Assembly: GCA_017460625.1 (NCBI GenBank)
Contig: JAFUAT010000010.1
Span: forward strand, 35,326-99,325
Length of the DNA stretch: 64,000 nucleotides
Direction of reading: 5' to 3'
Source: Candidatus Saccharimonadota bacterium
GTDB lineage: Bacteria; Patescibacteriota; Saccharimonadia; Saccharimonadales; Saccharimonadaceae
The stretch's first letter is position 1. Each line of letters starts with the position of its first letter. The notes beneath the pieces are model-generated. The model was not told the DNA's origin and did not search any database. It saw only the letters and a list, made by a program, of their open reading frames with translations. This document shows, piece by piece, positions 7,312-15,832 of this stretch. The position numbers and the translations under genes were made by a program.

Positions 7312-8730
7312 CTATCTCCCTTTAATTTTTCTAAAAAATCTACCGATATCATGCCGAAACTCATAAATAATATAAATAAGTCCCACCCCCACCACACCTA
7401 GCACTAAATATAAAGCCACGAATGATTTTTCTTCTTTAAAAGTCTCTGGCACCAAAGCGTAGTCCGCGCCACTATTTTCTTGAATTTTTCTACATCGTCC
7501 AGTTTCAGTGTTCAAATAATATCCCTCTTTACAAACCGTTCCGCCAGATGACTCCGGTATCTTTTTGCATCTTCCAGTCAGAATATTCAAATATTGCCCT
7601 TCACCACAAATTTTTTCAGTCACAGAAGTCACTTTTACGCAATTCCCCGTTACTTCGTTTATTACTTTTCCAACTTCGCAGGTCCTGAATTCCTGATAAT
7701 TGTTCGGCTCTCCCGGCGTTGGTGCATAAGTCACTTTCCAGATTTCTTCACCTTTTTCATCATACCCAATCATCGCATAGGCTGCACCTTTTCTCTGTCC
7801 ATTCGGATACTCTAGTTTATCCACAATTTTCCCAGACGAATCAATAATCTCTAAAGTATTAAAATTCGTCGGATTTTTTGTTAATTTAAAATCATCTAAA
7901 TATCGTACAAAATATCCGTCCGCATTTACTATACCGACAAGCGGATAATTTTTATTTTTGTATCGCACATAGCACCCATCAAGCAGCAAGTTTTCCGCAC
8001 CAGAATTATATATTTCAATAAACTGTTCTCTTTGCAAACTCTCATAATAACTTAAAATTTCCGAAAACATCAATCCCTTGCATTGGTTTGTCGACAACTC
8101 TTCATCACTAGAATCGCCAATCCCCATTTGCTCGTCTGCCGGTTCTTCTTTTATTACCAAAACGTCAGGTAAATATTCTGGTTCATAATTAGATACATGT
8201 CTGAAATCTCCCGTTTCTAAATCTCTAACCAGAGTAGTTGGCTTTTTAGAATCAAAAGCGATTTCACATCCATCCTTTCCAGTCCAGCACAAAGAATCCA
8301 CTACTTCGCCTTCTCGTACCAGCTCCAAAGGACCCGCTTTAAAAGCCAATGTCTTTGTATACCGCTCGTGGGCCAGCTCACTCATTGGTGAGCTGGCTAA
8401 TCGGAGGAGGATAGTCTCGCCAGTCTTCCAAAGGTACTTGGAAAATTCTGCAAGGACCACAGTATTTCCACTAGAATTTGTATAGCGTAATTCTAGACCA
8501 GCGAGCAAATCAAAATCGTCGGAATTTCTGCCAATTTCAATCATTTCTCCGACATTCTGTGTCCCATCTACTGTGTAGCCAGGATTCACAGCTTTTATAT
8601 AAACTTCCGGCAAATTAATTTTTGCGTCGTCTTCGTCAAAATCCGCCGCTAAAACCACCCCTGCCGTACTAAAAGTACTGCCCACTACACCCACACATAA
8701 ACAAATAAAAATTATAAAAAATTTTTTCAT
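7312..8730 (-). CDS. secreted lamin-tail-domain surface protein with C-terminal anchor
   Basis: From the ATG at 8730 (MKKFFIIFICLC) the protein has 472 residues with a clear signal peptide ending near AGVVLAA. An upstream ATG at 8766 would put 12 extra residues before the signal. Two lamin-tail-like segments are visible (about residues 35-150 and 215-345, the second with FIEIYNSGAENLLLDGCYV). They are followed by three short Cys-containing repeats (xCKxGxYLNxxTGRCxKI) and a C-terminal membrane helix with a basic tail (FRKIKGR). The topology is thus outside with a C-terminal anchor. The function is probably a surface adhesin or nuclease-associated module; only the domain is recognised. Confidence 0.7.
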   Translation of the reverse strand: MKKFFIIFICLCVGVVGSTFSTAGVVLAADFDEDDAKINLPEVYIKAVNPGYTVDGTQNVGEMIEIGRNSDDFDLLAGLELRYTNSSGNTVVLAEFSKYLWKTGETILLRLASSPMSELAHERYTKTLAFKAGPLELVREGEVVDSLCWTGKDGCEIAFDSKKPTTLVRDLETGDFRHVSNYEPEYLPDVLVIKEEPADEQMGIGDSSDEELSTNQCKGLMFSEILSYYESLQREQFIEIYNSGAENLLLDGCYVRYKNKNYPLVGIVNADGYFVRYLDDFKLTKNPTNFNTLEIIDSSGKIVDKLEYPNGQRKGAAYAMIGYDEKGEEIWKVTYAPTPGEPNNYQEFRTCEVGKVINEVTGNCVKVTSVTEKICGEGQYLNILTGRCKKIPESSGGTVCKEGYYLNTETGRCRKIQENSGADYALVPETFKEEKSFVALYLVLGVVGVGLIYIIYEFRHDIGRFFRKIKGR

Positions 8731-8790
8731 GACCCCCACACTAGCATGACAAAATTCAAAAATCAACCCCCCACGTGGTATAATTGAAGC

Positions 8791-9486
8791 ATGAGCATTT
8801 TCATCCCTTTAGGAATCATCTTACTGTCTATGGTTATCCAGGGTTTTTTACAATTATCACCAGGACTTTTTGCGATTTTTTATCATCACGCTCTTGGTAA
8901 AACCACCGCAAAAAAAGCCGACGATCGCGCCCTTTCTTTTATACTCGGCGTAGAAATATGTGTCGCAATTGTCTTCCTAGTAGTTTATATTTCATCCAGC
9001 ATCTTCTTGTCAGATCAGTCCTTCCCGCGCGATATTTATTTATGGGTACTTTCTGGAATTTTTCTCGTAGAAGCAGTCGCCACCTTTTTCTTATACTTCC
9101 GCAAAAAATCTACTAGTCTATTTATCCCTCGTCATGTCGCTGCAAGTCTTATACATCGCGCCGAATCCGCTAAATCCCGCTCAGACACCATCGTCCTAGG
9201 AATTGTCACCTGCATTTTTGAATTAATATTCACCTTGCCGCTTTACTTCGCCGCATCCTTTGCGATTTCAAACATTTCCACTCGCTCCGGTTTTATTTTT
9301 ATCATCGCCTATATCATTATCGCAACAATTCCGCTTTTCACCATTAGAAGTCTTTATAAAACAGGTAGAAATCTCGCAGAAATCCAACGTTCCCGCGTCA
9401 AGAAAAAACTTTTCTTCCGTCTCACTATTTCTATTAGTTTTCTAATTCTCGCAGTTCTAACCTTTGCTGCAGGCATGTTAATCTAA
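8791..9486 (+). CDS. polytopic membrane protein of unknown function
   Basis: The 231-residue protein has about six hydrophobic helices, including residues 5-27, 50-72, 82-103, 131-155, 165-185 and 208-230, separated by short basic loops. No catalytic or transport motif is recognised. It has an exact leaderless promoter, with TATAAT at 8779-8784 preceded by TGG and the ATG 6 bases later. It is the first gene of a short plus-strand operon with the 82-residue protein and the flavoprotein downstream (gaps of about 10 bases). Its promoter region is shared back to back with the lamin-tail gene. Confidence 0.6.
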   Translation: MSIFIPLGIILLSMVIQGFLQLSPGLFAIFYHHALGKTTAKKADDRALSFILGVEICVAIVFLVVYISSSIFLSDQSFPRDIYLWVLSGIFLVEAVATFFLYFRKKSTSLFIPRHVAASLIHRAESAKSRSDTIVLGIVTCIFELIFTLPLYFAASFAISNISTRSGFIFIIAYIIIATIPLFTIRSLYKTGRNLAEIQRSRVKKKLFFRLTISISFLILAVLTFAAGMLI

Positions 9487-9496
9487 AGGAGCTATT

Positions 9497-9745
9497 ATGG
9501 AAAATCAAAACACCAAACTATTTAAATCCGCCGAAACCATCCTAAAGATTCATGCAAAAGCCTTAGAAATTCCATCTGGTTCTGCTAATGTCTTTATTAG
9601 TCATTCTATTAAAGCCGCCGAAAAATCATTAAAGAAACGAAAAATCATAACTAAATCCGACGTTACTCGCGCAGTAGCAAAAGAGCTAAACAAGTATAAT
9701 CCAGATTTAGCTTATGTTTACGAAAACTATGATAAAATTATATAA
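9497..9745 (+). CDS. small helical protein, weak ATP-cone-like C-terminus
   Basis: The 82-residue, lysine-rich protein is predicted all-helical. Residues 50-82 (ITKSDVTRAVAKELNKYNPD then AYVYENYDKII) resemble the last helices of ATP-cone domains such as those in NrdR and ribonucleotide reductase, but the N-terminal nucleotide-binding strands of that domain are absent. The resemblance is by eye only. An AAAGGAG ribosome site precedes the ATG, and the gene sits in an operon with a membrane protein upstream and a flavoprotein 9 bases downstream. A DNA-binding or allosteric role cannot be decided. Confidence 0.5.
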   Translation: MENQNTKLFKSAETILKIHAKALEIPSGSANVFISHSIKAAEKSLKKRKIITKSDVTRAVAKELNKYNPDLAYVYENYDKII

Positions 9746-9754
9746 AGAGTTATT

Positions 9755-11113
9755 ATGAGCAAAAATTACGATTACGACTATATTATCATCGGAAGTGGAC
9801 CAGCCGGACGCACCGCCGCCCTTCGTCTTGCTACTGCCAAGAAAAAAGTTGCCATCGTGGATTTTCAAAATTTTGGTGGCACAGAAATCAATACACGCGA
9901 TTTGCCATATGAACTTAGTCTAAACTTCGCTAAAAGCTACCATGACTTTGGTACTTCCCCAGCCGCAAGTGGTAGTTCCTGCCATTTTAATTTTCCGACC
10001 CTTCAGAGCACTATAGAAACACAGATTTCCATAAAACGAGATTCGTTAGTAAAAGAGTTTAAAGAAAAGCATATTACTCTTATCCACGGATTTGCTCATT
10101 TTCTAGACAAAGAAACCATTGCCGTAGGCGAATACCGTTACACTGCCAAAAATTTCATTCTTTCCTCTGGTTCAAAATTAAAAGCCACCGAAATAGCAGG
10201 GCTTGATTCAGTTAAATTCTGGAGCCCAGACAATGTTTTATCACAAAAACGACTTCCAAAATTCGTTTTCGTTGTCGGTGGTGGCCCTACTGGTGTTCAA
10301 ATCGCCGAATATTTTGCTATGCTTGGTGTCGGCGTCATCATTATGGAACGCGGTTCGCACTTGCTCCCACGCGAAGACGAAGACGTCTCAAGCGCCATCA
10401 GCGATTACTTTACCAGAGTCTTAGGTATCACCATCGTAACAAATGCCAAAGTTACCGCCATCACAGAAGATTATGCATCAAAAATCGTCGTGTTCATGAA
10501 TGGTACAAACGAAAAAATGGTTCGCGTAGATTCCATTGTTCTTGCCACCGGCTCCGAGCCATTTCTTGATTACGGTCTCGAAAACGCCGGCGTAGATTAT
10601 AAACGTACCGGTATCATAGTAGATAAATACTTTAATACCACCGCAAAAAACATTTATGCTATCGGCGATGCTACCAGCGGCGACTCATCTACCGAACGCT
10701 CAAGTTTAGAAGCAAATATACTAGCAACCAATCTCCTTCATCGTCAAAAAATAGTAATAAAACAATCCGATTTACCTCGATGCATCAATATTTCTGAAGA
10801 AATCGCCACAATCGGCCTAAATGAACGTGATCTGCTCGCTCGTGACATCAAATGCAAACGCTCAGTTGTCTATCTCAAAGATATACCCACACTTACATCT
10901 CCAATCTATCAACACGGCTTTGTTAAACTTCTTACCGACCATTCAGGCCGTTTGCTTGGCGCCACCATAGTTGCACCAGGAGCAAAATCCATCATTGGAG
11001 AACTGAGCCTAGCCAAATCTCACAAGCAAAGCTTAGAATCGCTTGCTTCCATTACACACCCAGCCAATTCACCAGCCACCGCCATCACTCTCGCCGCAAA
11101 GAAATTATTATAG
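9755..11113 (+). CDS. FAD-dependent disulfide-reductase family protein lacking the redox cysteine pair
   Basis: The 452-residue protein has the fold markers of the dihydrolipoamide dehydrogenase/mercuric reductase family. These are the FAD motif IIGSGPAGRTAALRLA near the N-terminus, NAD(P)H motif VVGGGPTGVQIAEYF at about 170-184, NIYAIGDAT near 303, and a C-terminal dimer domain. Where the family has GGTCLNxGCIPSK, this protein reads GGTEINTRDLPYE, so both redox cysteines are replaced by acidic residues. The C-terminal HP(T/E) region reads HPANSPA. It may act as a flavin oxidase, diaphorase or transhydrogenase rather than a disulfide reductase (inference). It ends before a bidirectional terminator. 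Confidence 0.75.
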   Translation: MSKNYDYDYIIIGSGPAGRTAALRLATAKKKVAIVDFQNFGGTEINTRDLPYELSLNFAKSYHDFGTSPAASGSSCHFNFPTLQSTIETQISIKRDSLVKEFKEKHITLIHGFAHFLDKETIAVGEYRYTAKNFILSSGSKLKATEIAGLDSVKFWSPDNVLSQKRLPKFVFVVGGGPTGVQIAEYFAMLGVGVIIMERGSHLLPREDEDVSSAISDYFTRVLGITIVTNAKVTAITEDYASKIVVFMNGTNEKMVRVDSIVLATGSEPFLDYGLENAGVDYKRTGIIVDKYFNTTAKNIYAIGDATSGDSSTERSSLEANILATNLLHRQKIVIKQSDLPRCINISEEIATIGLNERDLLARDIKCKRSVVYLKDIPTLTSPIYQHGFVKLLTDHSGRLLGATIVAPGAKSIIGELSLAKSHKQSLESLASITHPANSPATAITLAAKKLL

Positions 11114-11116
11114 TGC

Positions 11117-11162
11117 ACAAAAATCAGCCTAGATTAGGGGGGTAATCTAGGCTGATTTTTGC
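11117..11162. terminator. bidirectional intrinsic terminator
   Basis: An 18-base stem (CAAAAATCAGCCTAGATT and its exact complement) closes a short G-rich loop, with A and T runs on the outer sides so that it can stop transcription from either strand. It separates the plus-strand flavoprotein operon from the minus-strand initiator tRNA. Confidence 0.9.
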
Positions 11163-11184
11163 TTTGAATGCTAATTCAAAACTG

Positions 11185-11261
11185 TGGTTGTGGGGGTTGG
11201 ATTTGAACCAACGACCTTTTGGTTATGAGCCAAACGAGCTACCAGGCTGCTCTACCCCACG
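11185..11261 (-). tRNA. initiator tRNA-fMet (CAU)
   Basis: The minus strand folds with anticodon loop CTCATAA. The first acceptor pair is an unpaired C1-A72 (CGTGGGG against CCCCACA), the hallmark of bacterial initiator tRNA, and the D-arm sequence AGCAGCCTGGTAGCTC matches E. coli tRNA-fMet. CCA is encoded at 11185-11187. The anticodon stem is UUUGG/CCAAA, so only two of the three usual G-C pairs next to the loop are present (29-41 is U-A). Confidence 0.95.
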
Positions 11262-11336
11262 AAATACATCCACTCATCGAGTGTACCCCTATTATATACC
11301 ACTTATTGACAAATGTCAAGACCTTTATGCTTCAAA

Positions 11337-12662
11337 TCAAAACGCAGGGAAAGGATAATTTAGTTCCCTGACAACTGTCATCTGCTTTTTCACCCCTTCA
11401 GTACTAAGCACTTGCAAAGGTGTGTATGGGTAACCAAAGTCAAACGTCGCATCAGAAGTCTCTACTCTTGTTTCAACTCTACGGAATAAATCATTTGCCC
11501 TACCAGTAGAATCAATCGATATTTGAGTATTTTTTATCTTTCTTTCACCACTTGCGCTCCCCGCAGCCTGCCTTGCTAAAGTAACTTCTCCGCATTTTGC
11601 ACTGCTGTCCCCACAGATTAATTCAATAGAAAATTCCACATCCGGCTCTTCCTGATAATAAGGCAAAGACAGCGTTATATCGAAAGAATTATTATTTCTT
11701 GGTTTACCACCGATAGGGTCCGGTATTTCGATAATCGCACTACAGACAAATTCAACATCCATCTTAGGATAGCATGTTACCGCCTTAGGATCATTTGTCT
11801 GCATCCGATCATTTGTCTTTACTACTTCACCAGCCGAAATAGACGTCTCCTTGTATTGTCCCTTTCCCGTTGCGTTACTTTCATGCGGAACCAGATACAA
11901 AGTTGCTCTATTAGTTCCCCCATCAGTCTTGTCAAAATCTGACAACTTAAAAGTACTCCCCGTCTGTACTAATTGCAACTCGACAGTCGGCGGATTACCA
12001 GCGCCACTACCACTATTTACACTTCCAAAACCACCAGAATTCGTAAATTTCAAATAAGAACTAGCTGGCACATCATGTCGCACCAAGGTCCAGCTGACCC
12101 TGACCTTCGTCACGCTATTTGTATTAGCATCTCCAGTCTGCAGTCTTATTGTTTGTCTTGGTTTTTTAGAACCGAGCACCAATCTGTAATCGTCCATTTC
12201 AGTCTCAATCATTACACAAGTATATGCCTGATTCGTAGTGGTTTCTTTGCCGTCATTTGTCACAATAATACCACCAATTGGCACTTCTAGAGTTTCGGCT
12301 TTGCCAATCCGACCAAGGATGTGTCCAACCATATAGCAATCCGGCGCTTTCTCCACCCAATAAACAATATCCTGACATGTTATATTACCTAAACTTCCGT
12401 TCACCGAGTAATTCGAATCAACCGTTACTCCAAGCTCCTTACATCTACGATAATTAGAAAATGCCACCTTTGCATCTTCAATTCCAGCGAGAGCTGAATC
12501 ATAAGCCGACTGAGAAAGATCATCGTTCGCACTTCTACTAATTTCCGAAATCACAACCATAGCAAAACTCGTTGCGATTACCATCAAAATCAAAGTCGAA
12601 AACGCCACTATATAAAAAGACGCAGCGCCTTTTTTCTTTTTCATTTCTTTTACCTTTCTCAT
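11337..12662 (-). CDS. pseudopilin-operon protein (PilX-like), type IV pilus minor component
   Basis: The 441-residue protein starts with a short basic segment and one hydrophobic helix (about residues 14-38, ASFYIVAFSTLILMVIATSFA). The continuing SEISRSANDDLSQSAYDSALAGIEDA is typical of PilX/PilV-like minor pilins without a processed GFTLIE motif. The rest is a large beta-rich outer domain with several cysteines and a Gly/Ser loop. It overlaps the stop of the preceding pseudopilin (TAATG). A second ATG six codons later is an alternative start. It probably caps or primes a pilus used for DNA uptake or host contact (inference from the operon). Confidence 0.7.
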   Translation of the reverse strand: MRKVKEMKKKKGAASFYIVAFSTLILMVIATSFAMVVISEISRSANDDLSQSAYDSALAGIEDAKVAFSNYRRCKELGVTVDSNYSVNGSLGNITCQDIVYWVEKAPDCYMVGHILGRIGKAETLEVPIGGIIVTNDGKETTTNQAYTCVMIETEMDDYRLVLGSKKPRQTIRLQTGDANTNSVTKVRVSWTLVRHDVPASSYLKFTNSGGFGSVNSGSGAGNPPTVELQLVQTGSTFKLSDFDKTDGGTNRATLYLVPHESNATGKGQYKETSISAGEVVKTNDRMQTNDPKAVTCYPKMDVEFVCSAIIEIPDPIGGKPRNNNSFDITLSLPYYQEEPDVEFSIELICGDSSAKCGEVTLARQAAGSASGERKIKNTQISIDSTGRANDLFRRVETRVETSDATFDFGYPYTPLQVLSTEGVKKQMTVVRELNYPFPAF

Positions 12663-13651
12663 TATGCTCCTCCAGCTTGTACAGCAAAGTTAAACTTATT
12701 AATCGCACAATATTCTAATTCTGTAAATTCGTCCGTGGGTGGTTTACAACTATTTCCTGCTTCTTTAATATTAATTCCACCCCGCCTTGTTCCAAGCACA
12801 AATGACGCCGCATAAAATTGATTTACTCTTGTAGAACTAAGTGCCGGTTTTGCAACATATAGTTCATACAAAACCAAATCATTCGGACTGTTACTATCAC
12901 CATACATAAGCTCTACTGCCCCATCATCAAAACTTTGAGCCTGTGCAAGCATTCTGCTACTAATAATAAACTCATTTGATACTTTATCATTAGAATAATC
13001 CCCAAGCTTTACATAGTTATTATTAGAAAAACCATTTTGTTCACGCATTTTATTTATACATACCGATCGTTCCGTATCGTATATTTTTAATAACCTAATA
13101 CTATCATATTCCTGCTCAAACGACGCCGTAGTTTTATTCTCGTCTTTAATCCCTAGTACCGCTCGACTCGCTCCAACCACTTCACGCTGATTGACGTTCG
13201 TACCTAGAAAATCAATATTTTCCGCACTCTCAAAATATCCCGAATTCCAAATATACGTATAAGTGCCAGTACAAAAAGCACCATAAACTGGCAAAGTACC
13301 AATGCTCTTTCCTTCAACCTTCACTTCTGCCGTTTTCGTTACCGAAATAAAACTATCAGCATTATCATCTTTGCAATTTTTTTCATTTGTTTCGTTCACA
13401 CTTCCACCGTATTCATAATACGCTTCGCACATTCTCGTCACCGGGTCAGAAGTCGCATTTTGTACTGACACCCTAAAATCATCAATTAAATCCATGCCCA
13501 CTGTATTCACTTGTCCTAAAATCACACCACGTCGATACGATGCAGCTGTATTTTGAATCAAAAGCACCACTGTTACCGACAAAATAGCAATAAAAATCAA
13601 CGAAAGCGCTAGTTCAATCAAAGTAAAACCTTGCCTTCCAGTTTTCTTCAT
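12662..13651 (-). CDS. type IV pseudopilin with prepilin cleavage site
   Basis: From ATG 13651 (MKKTGRQGFTLIELALS) the protein has 329 residues. The prepilin peptidase site G|FTLIE at about residue 8 and the following 20-residue hydrophobic helix are clear. The remaining 300 residues form a Cys-containing outer domain. The in-frame ATG at 13687 is rejected because the -10 box at 13658-13663 lies downstream of it and 6 bases before 13651. It is the second of three pilin-type genes in a row, but it also has this private leaderless promoter. No PilD or PilC is in the window. Confidence 0.82.
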   Translation of the reverse strand: MKKTGRQGFTLIELALSLIFIAILSVTVVLLIQNTAASYRRGVILGQVNTVGMDLIDDFRVSVQNATSDPVTRMCEAYYEYGGSVNETNEKNCKDDNADSFISVTKTAEVKVEGKSIGTLPVYGAFCTGTYTYIWNSGYFESAENIDFLGTNVNQREVVGASRAVLGIKDENKTTASFEQEYDSIRLLKIYDTERSVCINKMREQNGFSNNNYVKLGDYSNDKVSNEFIISSRMLAQAQSFDDGAVELMYGDSNSPNDLVLYELYVAKPALSSTRVNQFYAASFVLGTRRGGINIKEAGNSCKPPTDEFTELEYCAINKFNFAVQAGGA

Positions 13652-13677
13652 ATTTTTATTATAGCATAAACTTTTTA

Positions 13678-14511
13678 TTATTTGCATTGGTTGTCTCCCC
13701 CATCCATGTCGATTTTTTGTACGCTAGCAGCATTTCTTGCATTACTAAGAATTCTAATATCTTGTCTTGACGAAAAAGCACTTCGACCAAGTTCGTCAGA
13801 TGCCACACAAAAGTCCACTTCATCAATATAAAATCTATCGAAATACTGAGTTAAAAGATTATCAATCTTGCACGACTCACTCCCATCAATACAACTTTGC
13901 CTTTGCGAAGCAACTTCAGCATTCACCTGAATAGTGCCGTCGTAAACTAAGGTGTTTACAGTTCCTGAACGTGGGTGTCTTACTACTAAAATTGATTTAG
14001 CCATTGGAGTCCCATCACGATTTTGTATCTCCGCCGACCATCTTGGTGCATATCGTTCCGGAGTCGCCAGCCTTACATTTGTTATCTTGTTAATATTCGC
14101 ACTGTCCCTATCCACAAAAACCACATTTGCACCAAGACTTTGCAGTAGCGGTAGCACCTGTCCGGAACCAATCCCATACGTACTATCCGCTCTACCAATC
14201 ACATCATAAGTAAAAATCTGCTGACCATCATTTGTCGTGTCTATAGGATTTCCAAGCATATCCGTAGTTTCACCAAATACCACCAGCTTGCCATAAATTG
14301 CCGTATTGCTATTCCCTGCTCCCGGACTCTGAGTGTTAGAGACCTGAGAATAAATTGATCTCAGAAATTCAGCAAAGTTATTTACCGAATCCTCGTATTT
14401 TTGACGAAAAATAGTTACATTCATCGCCGAAGCAATCCCAATAAAAAGTAATGCCGTTACAACCAAAAAGAGCGAAACTTCAACAAATGTAAAGCCTTTA
14501 TGCTTACTCAT
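13678..14511 (-). CDS. type IV pseudopilin with prepilin cleavage site
   Basis: From ATG 14511 (MSKHKGFTFVEVSLFLV) the protein has 277 residues with a prepilin site G|FTFVE, a hydrophobic helix to about residue 27 and a long outer domain that contains two Cys near the C-terminus (SCIDGSESC). The -10 TATAAT at 14518-14523 lies 6 bases before the chosen ATG; the 14535 ATG lies upstream of the promoter and is rejected. It is the first gene of the three-gene pilin operon and lies back to back with tRNA-Ile. Confidence 0.82.
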   Translation of the reverse strand: MSKHKGFTFVEVSLFLVVTALLFIGIASAMNVTIFRQKYEDSVNNFAEFLRSIYSQVSNTQSPGAGNSNTAIYGKLVVFGETTDMLGNPIDTTNDGQQIFTYDVIGRADSTYGIGSGQVLPLLQSLGANVVFVDRDSANINKITNVRLATPERYAPRWSAEIQNRDGTPMAKSILVVRHPRSGTVNTLVYDGTIQVNAEVASQRQSCIDGSESCKIDNLLTQYFDRFYIDEVDFCVASDELGRSAFSSRQDIRILSNARNAASVQKIDMDGGDNQCK

Positions 14512-14552
14512 ATCTACATTATAGCACAAAAACATGATATAATAGTATCAAT

Positions 14553-14629
14553 CGGGGTATAGCTCAGTTGGTTAGAGCATGCGTCTTATACACGCAGTGT
14601 CCTTGGTTCGAATCCAAGTACCCCGACCA
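14553..14629 (+). tRNA. tRNA-Ile with anticodon UAU
   Basis: The acceptor stem is CGGGGTA/TACCCCG, the D arm GCTC/GAGC, the anticodon stem TGCGT/ACGCA around loop CTTATAC (anticodon TAT) and the T arm CTTGG/CCAAG; A discriminator and CCA are encoded. It should read AUA directly. A -10 box TATAAT lies just upstream (about 14537-14542). Most bacteria read AUA with a CAU tRNA modified to lysidine. Confidence 0.9.
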
Positions 14630-14644
14630 CCGTAGGAGCCGAAT

Positions 14645-14671
14645 AAAAATCTCAAGTTATTGAGATTTTTT
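14645..14671 (+). terminator. intrinsic terminator after tRNA-Ile
   Basis: The stem AAAAATCTCA...TGAGATTTTT is closed by a short loop and followed by T residues, 16 bases after the tRNA. A second stem lies just behind at 14687-14711 (GGTCTTTTGC/GCAAAAAAGACC). Confidence 0.75.
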
Positions 14672-14731
14672 GAGGCGACGCCCGGTGGTCTTTTGCAAAG
14701 CAAAAAAGACCAGACGAGTGAGCGAGCAAAC

Positions 14732-14758
14732 AAAAAACCGCCAAGATGGCGGATTTTT
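14732..14758. terminator. bidirectional terminator between tRNA-Ile and the 67-residue gene
   Basis: The GC-rich stem CCGCC-AAGA-TGGCGG is flanked by an A run on the left and a T run on the right, so it can act for the converging minus-strand gene that ends at 14773 as well as for the tRNA transcript. Confidence 0.8.
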
Positions 14759-14772
14759 GCATGAATTAAAAA

Positions 14773-14976
14773 TTATTTTTTCTTTAGAGTAAGGAAACCG
14801 TTCCTTGGGTTTTCGCAAACCATGCGATCATCAGGAAGATCACATGGAGTACCCTTGCCACCTTCAGCATTCTTAGTGAAGAAATAAATTGTTTGTTTCT
14901 TGCCACCACGCAAAGTAACTTCAGATTTATGTAGATAGTATTTTACACCTTTACCGTTGGTATGTTCGTAAGCCAT
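14773..14976 (-). CDS. conserved small basic protein of unknown function, strong expression signals
   Basis: The 67-residue protein begins MAYEHTNGKGVKYYLHK and ends ENPRNGFLTLKKK. It contains a central RGGKKQTIYFF and is rich in Lys, Gly and aromatic residues. I recall similar small proteins in other candidate-phyla bacteria, but no function. It has the strongest expression signals in the window: TTGACA (15033-15038), a 17-base spacer, TAAGAT (15010-15015) and an AAGGAGG ribosome site about 9 bases before the ATG. It is monocistronic, ending in a bidirectional terminator. A nucleic-acid or ribosome-associated role is possible but unproven. Confidence 0.75.
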   Translation of the reverse strand: MAYEHTNGKGVKYYLHKSEVTLRGGKKQTIYFFTKNAEGGKGTPCDLPDDRMVCENPRNGFLTLKKK

Positions 14977-15087
14977 TTAAGCTTCCTCCTTAAGTTATTT
15001 TATATTCTTATCTTATGACCCCGCACCTAAAATGTCAATAGGTTTTCCCTACTTTTTTCTCATTTTTCTCTCTATTTTTCCACTTTT

Positions 15088-15813
15088 TTATATAAACAAC
15101 AGAGAGAGTCTAAGGATTACCCAAATAACAATCTTGATAAAAATTACAACAATTATCACTAGCGTAATTAAGATAAACCAACCAGCAAACGATGGAGTCC
15201 ACACAGGTGATGCATAGTTATGGCGAAACAGCTCAGTAGAAGGAAGCGCTGCTACAATTGTATCTTGAATCTCCGAAGCAGACGGGTATTTATTTATCTC
15301 CGTCATCATACAGTTTATAAAATTCACATTATCCCAAGTCCAACCGTTAGCAAGCGCCAATGCCCGACAAGTTTCCCCAGCCATCCCATAAATATTACCA
15401 TTCGGATTAGCATCTGACGTCATTTTAGCTTCCGCGTCCGCAAGCGCCGCCTGTGCTGCCCTTAAGTATTGGTGTTCAAGATAAAACGGCCCTGTTCCAA
15501 ACCCTACCTTCTGTTCGCCATTATCCTCAATTACGTTCACTATAATATTCGAAAAAACAAATTCCTTTAACTCTATTAGTCCTGATTCGATTTTCACATC
15601 ATCGTTTTCAGCATCCGCAGCTAGTACCGCATCTCTAAGCTCCGTCATCCTAATATGATTTTGTCGAAGAAGAGTGGCATCAATAAATAAAAGCGGAACA
15701 AGCAAAAGCACTAACATCCAATTCTTAATTTTGAAATGCTTAAGCCCGCGTAGTCTTTTTTTCAAATCGTTACGCCAAGTCTTTAGTTTAAGCCTAATGC
15801 CCACCTTATCCAT
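15088..15813 (-). CDS. two-helix membrane protein with extracellular domain, function unknown
   Basis: The 241-residue protein has a basic N-terminus (about residues 1-30), a membrane helix at about 32-48, an outer region of about 165 residues and a second, very hydrophobic C-terminal helix at about 213-240. The outer region carries a conserved-looking CRALALANGWTWDNVNFINC segment with two cysteines. No family is recognised. It has a leaderless promoter (-10 at 15820-15825, 6 bases before the ATG) and follows the DivIC-like gene on the same strand, so a role in the envelope near division sites is possible. Confidence 0.6.
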   Translation of the reverse strand: MDKVGIRLKLKTWRNDLKKRLRGLKHFKIKNWMLVLLLVPLLFIDATLLRQNHIRMTELRDAVLAADAENDDVKIESGLIELKEFVFSNIIVNVIEDNGEQKVGFGTGPFYLEHQYLRAAQAALADAEAKMTSDANPNGNIYGMAGETCRALALANGWTWDNVNFINCMMTEINKYPSASEIQDTIVAALPSTELFRHNYASPVWTPSFAGWFILITLVIIVVIFIKIVIWVILRLSLLFI

Positions 15814-15832
15814 AATTACATTATACCATCCT

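Noticed and set aside
11164..11358. 64-codon plus-strand ORF over the initiator tRNA
   Set aside because: The translation is the antisense of the tRNA; the same kind of false ORF is seen at other tRNAs.
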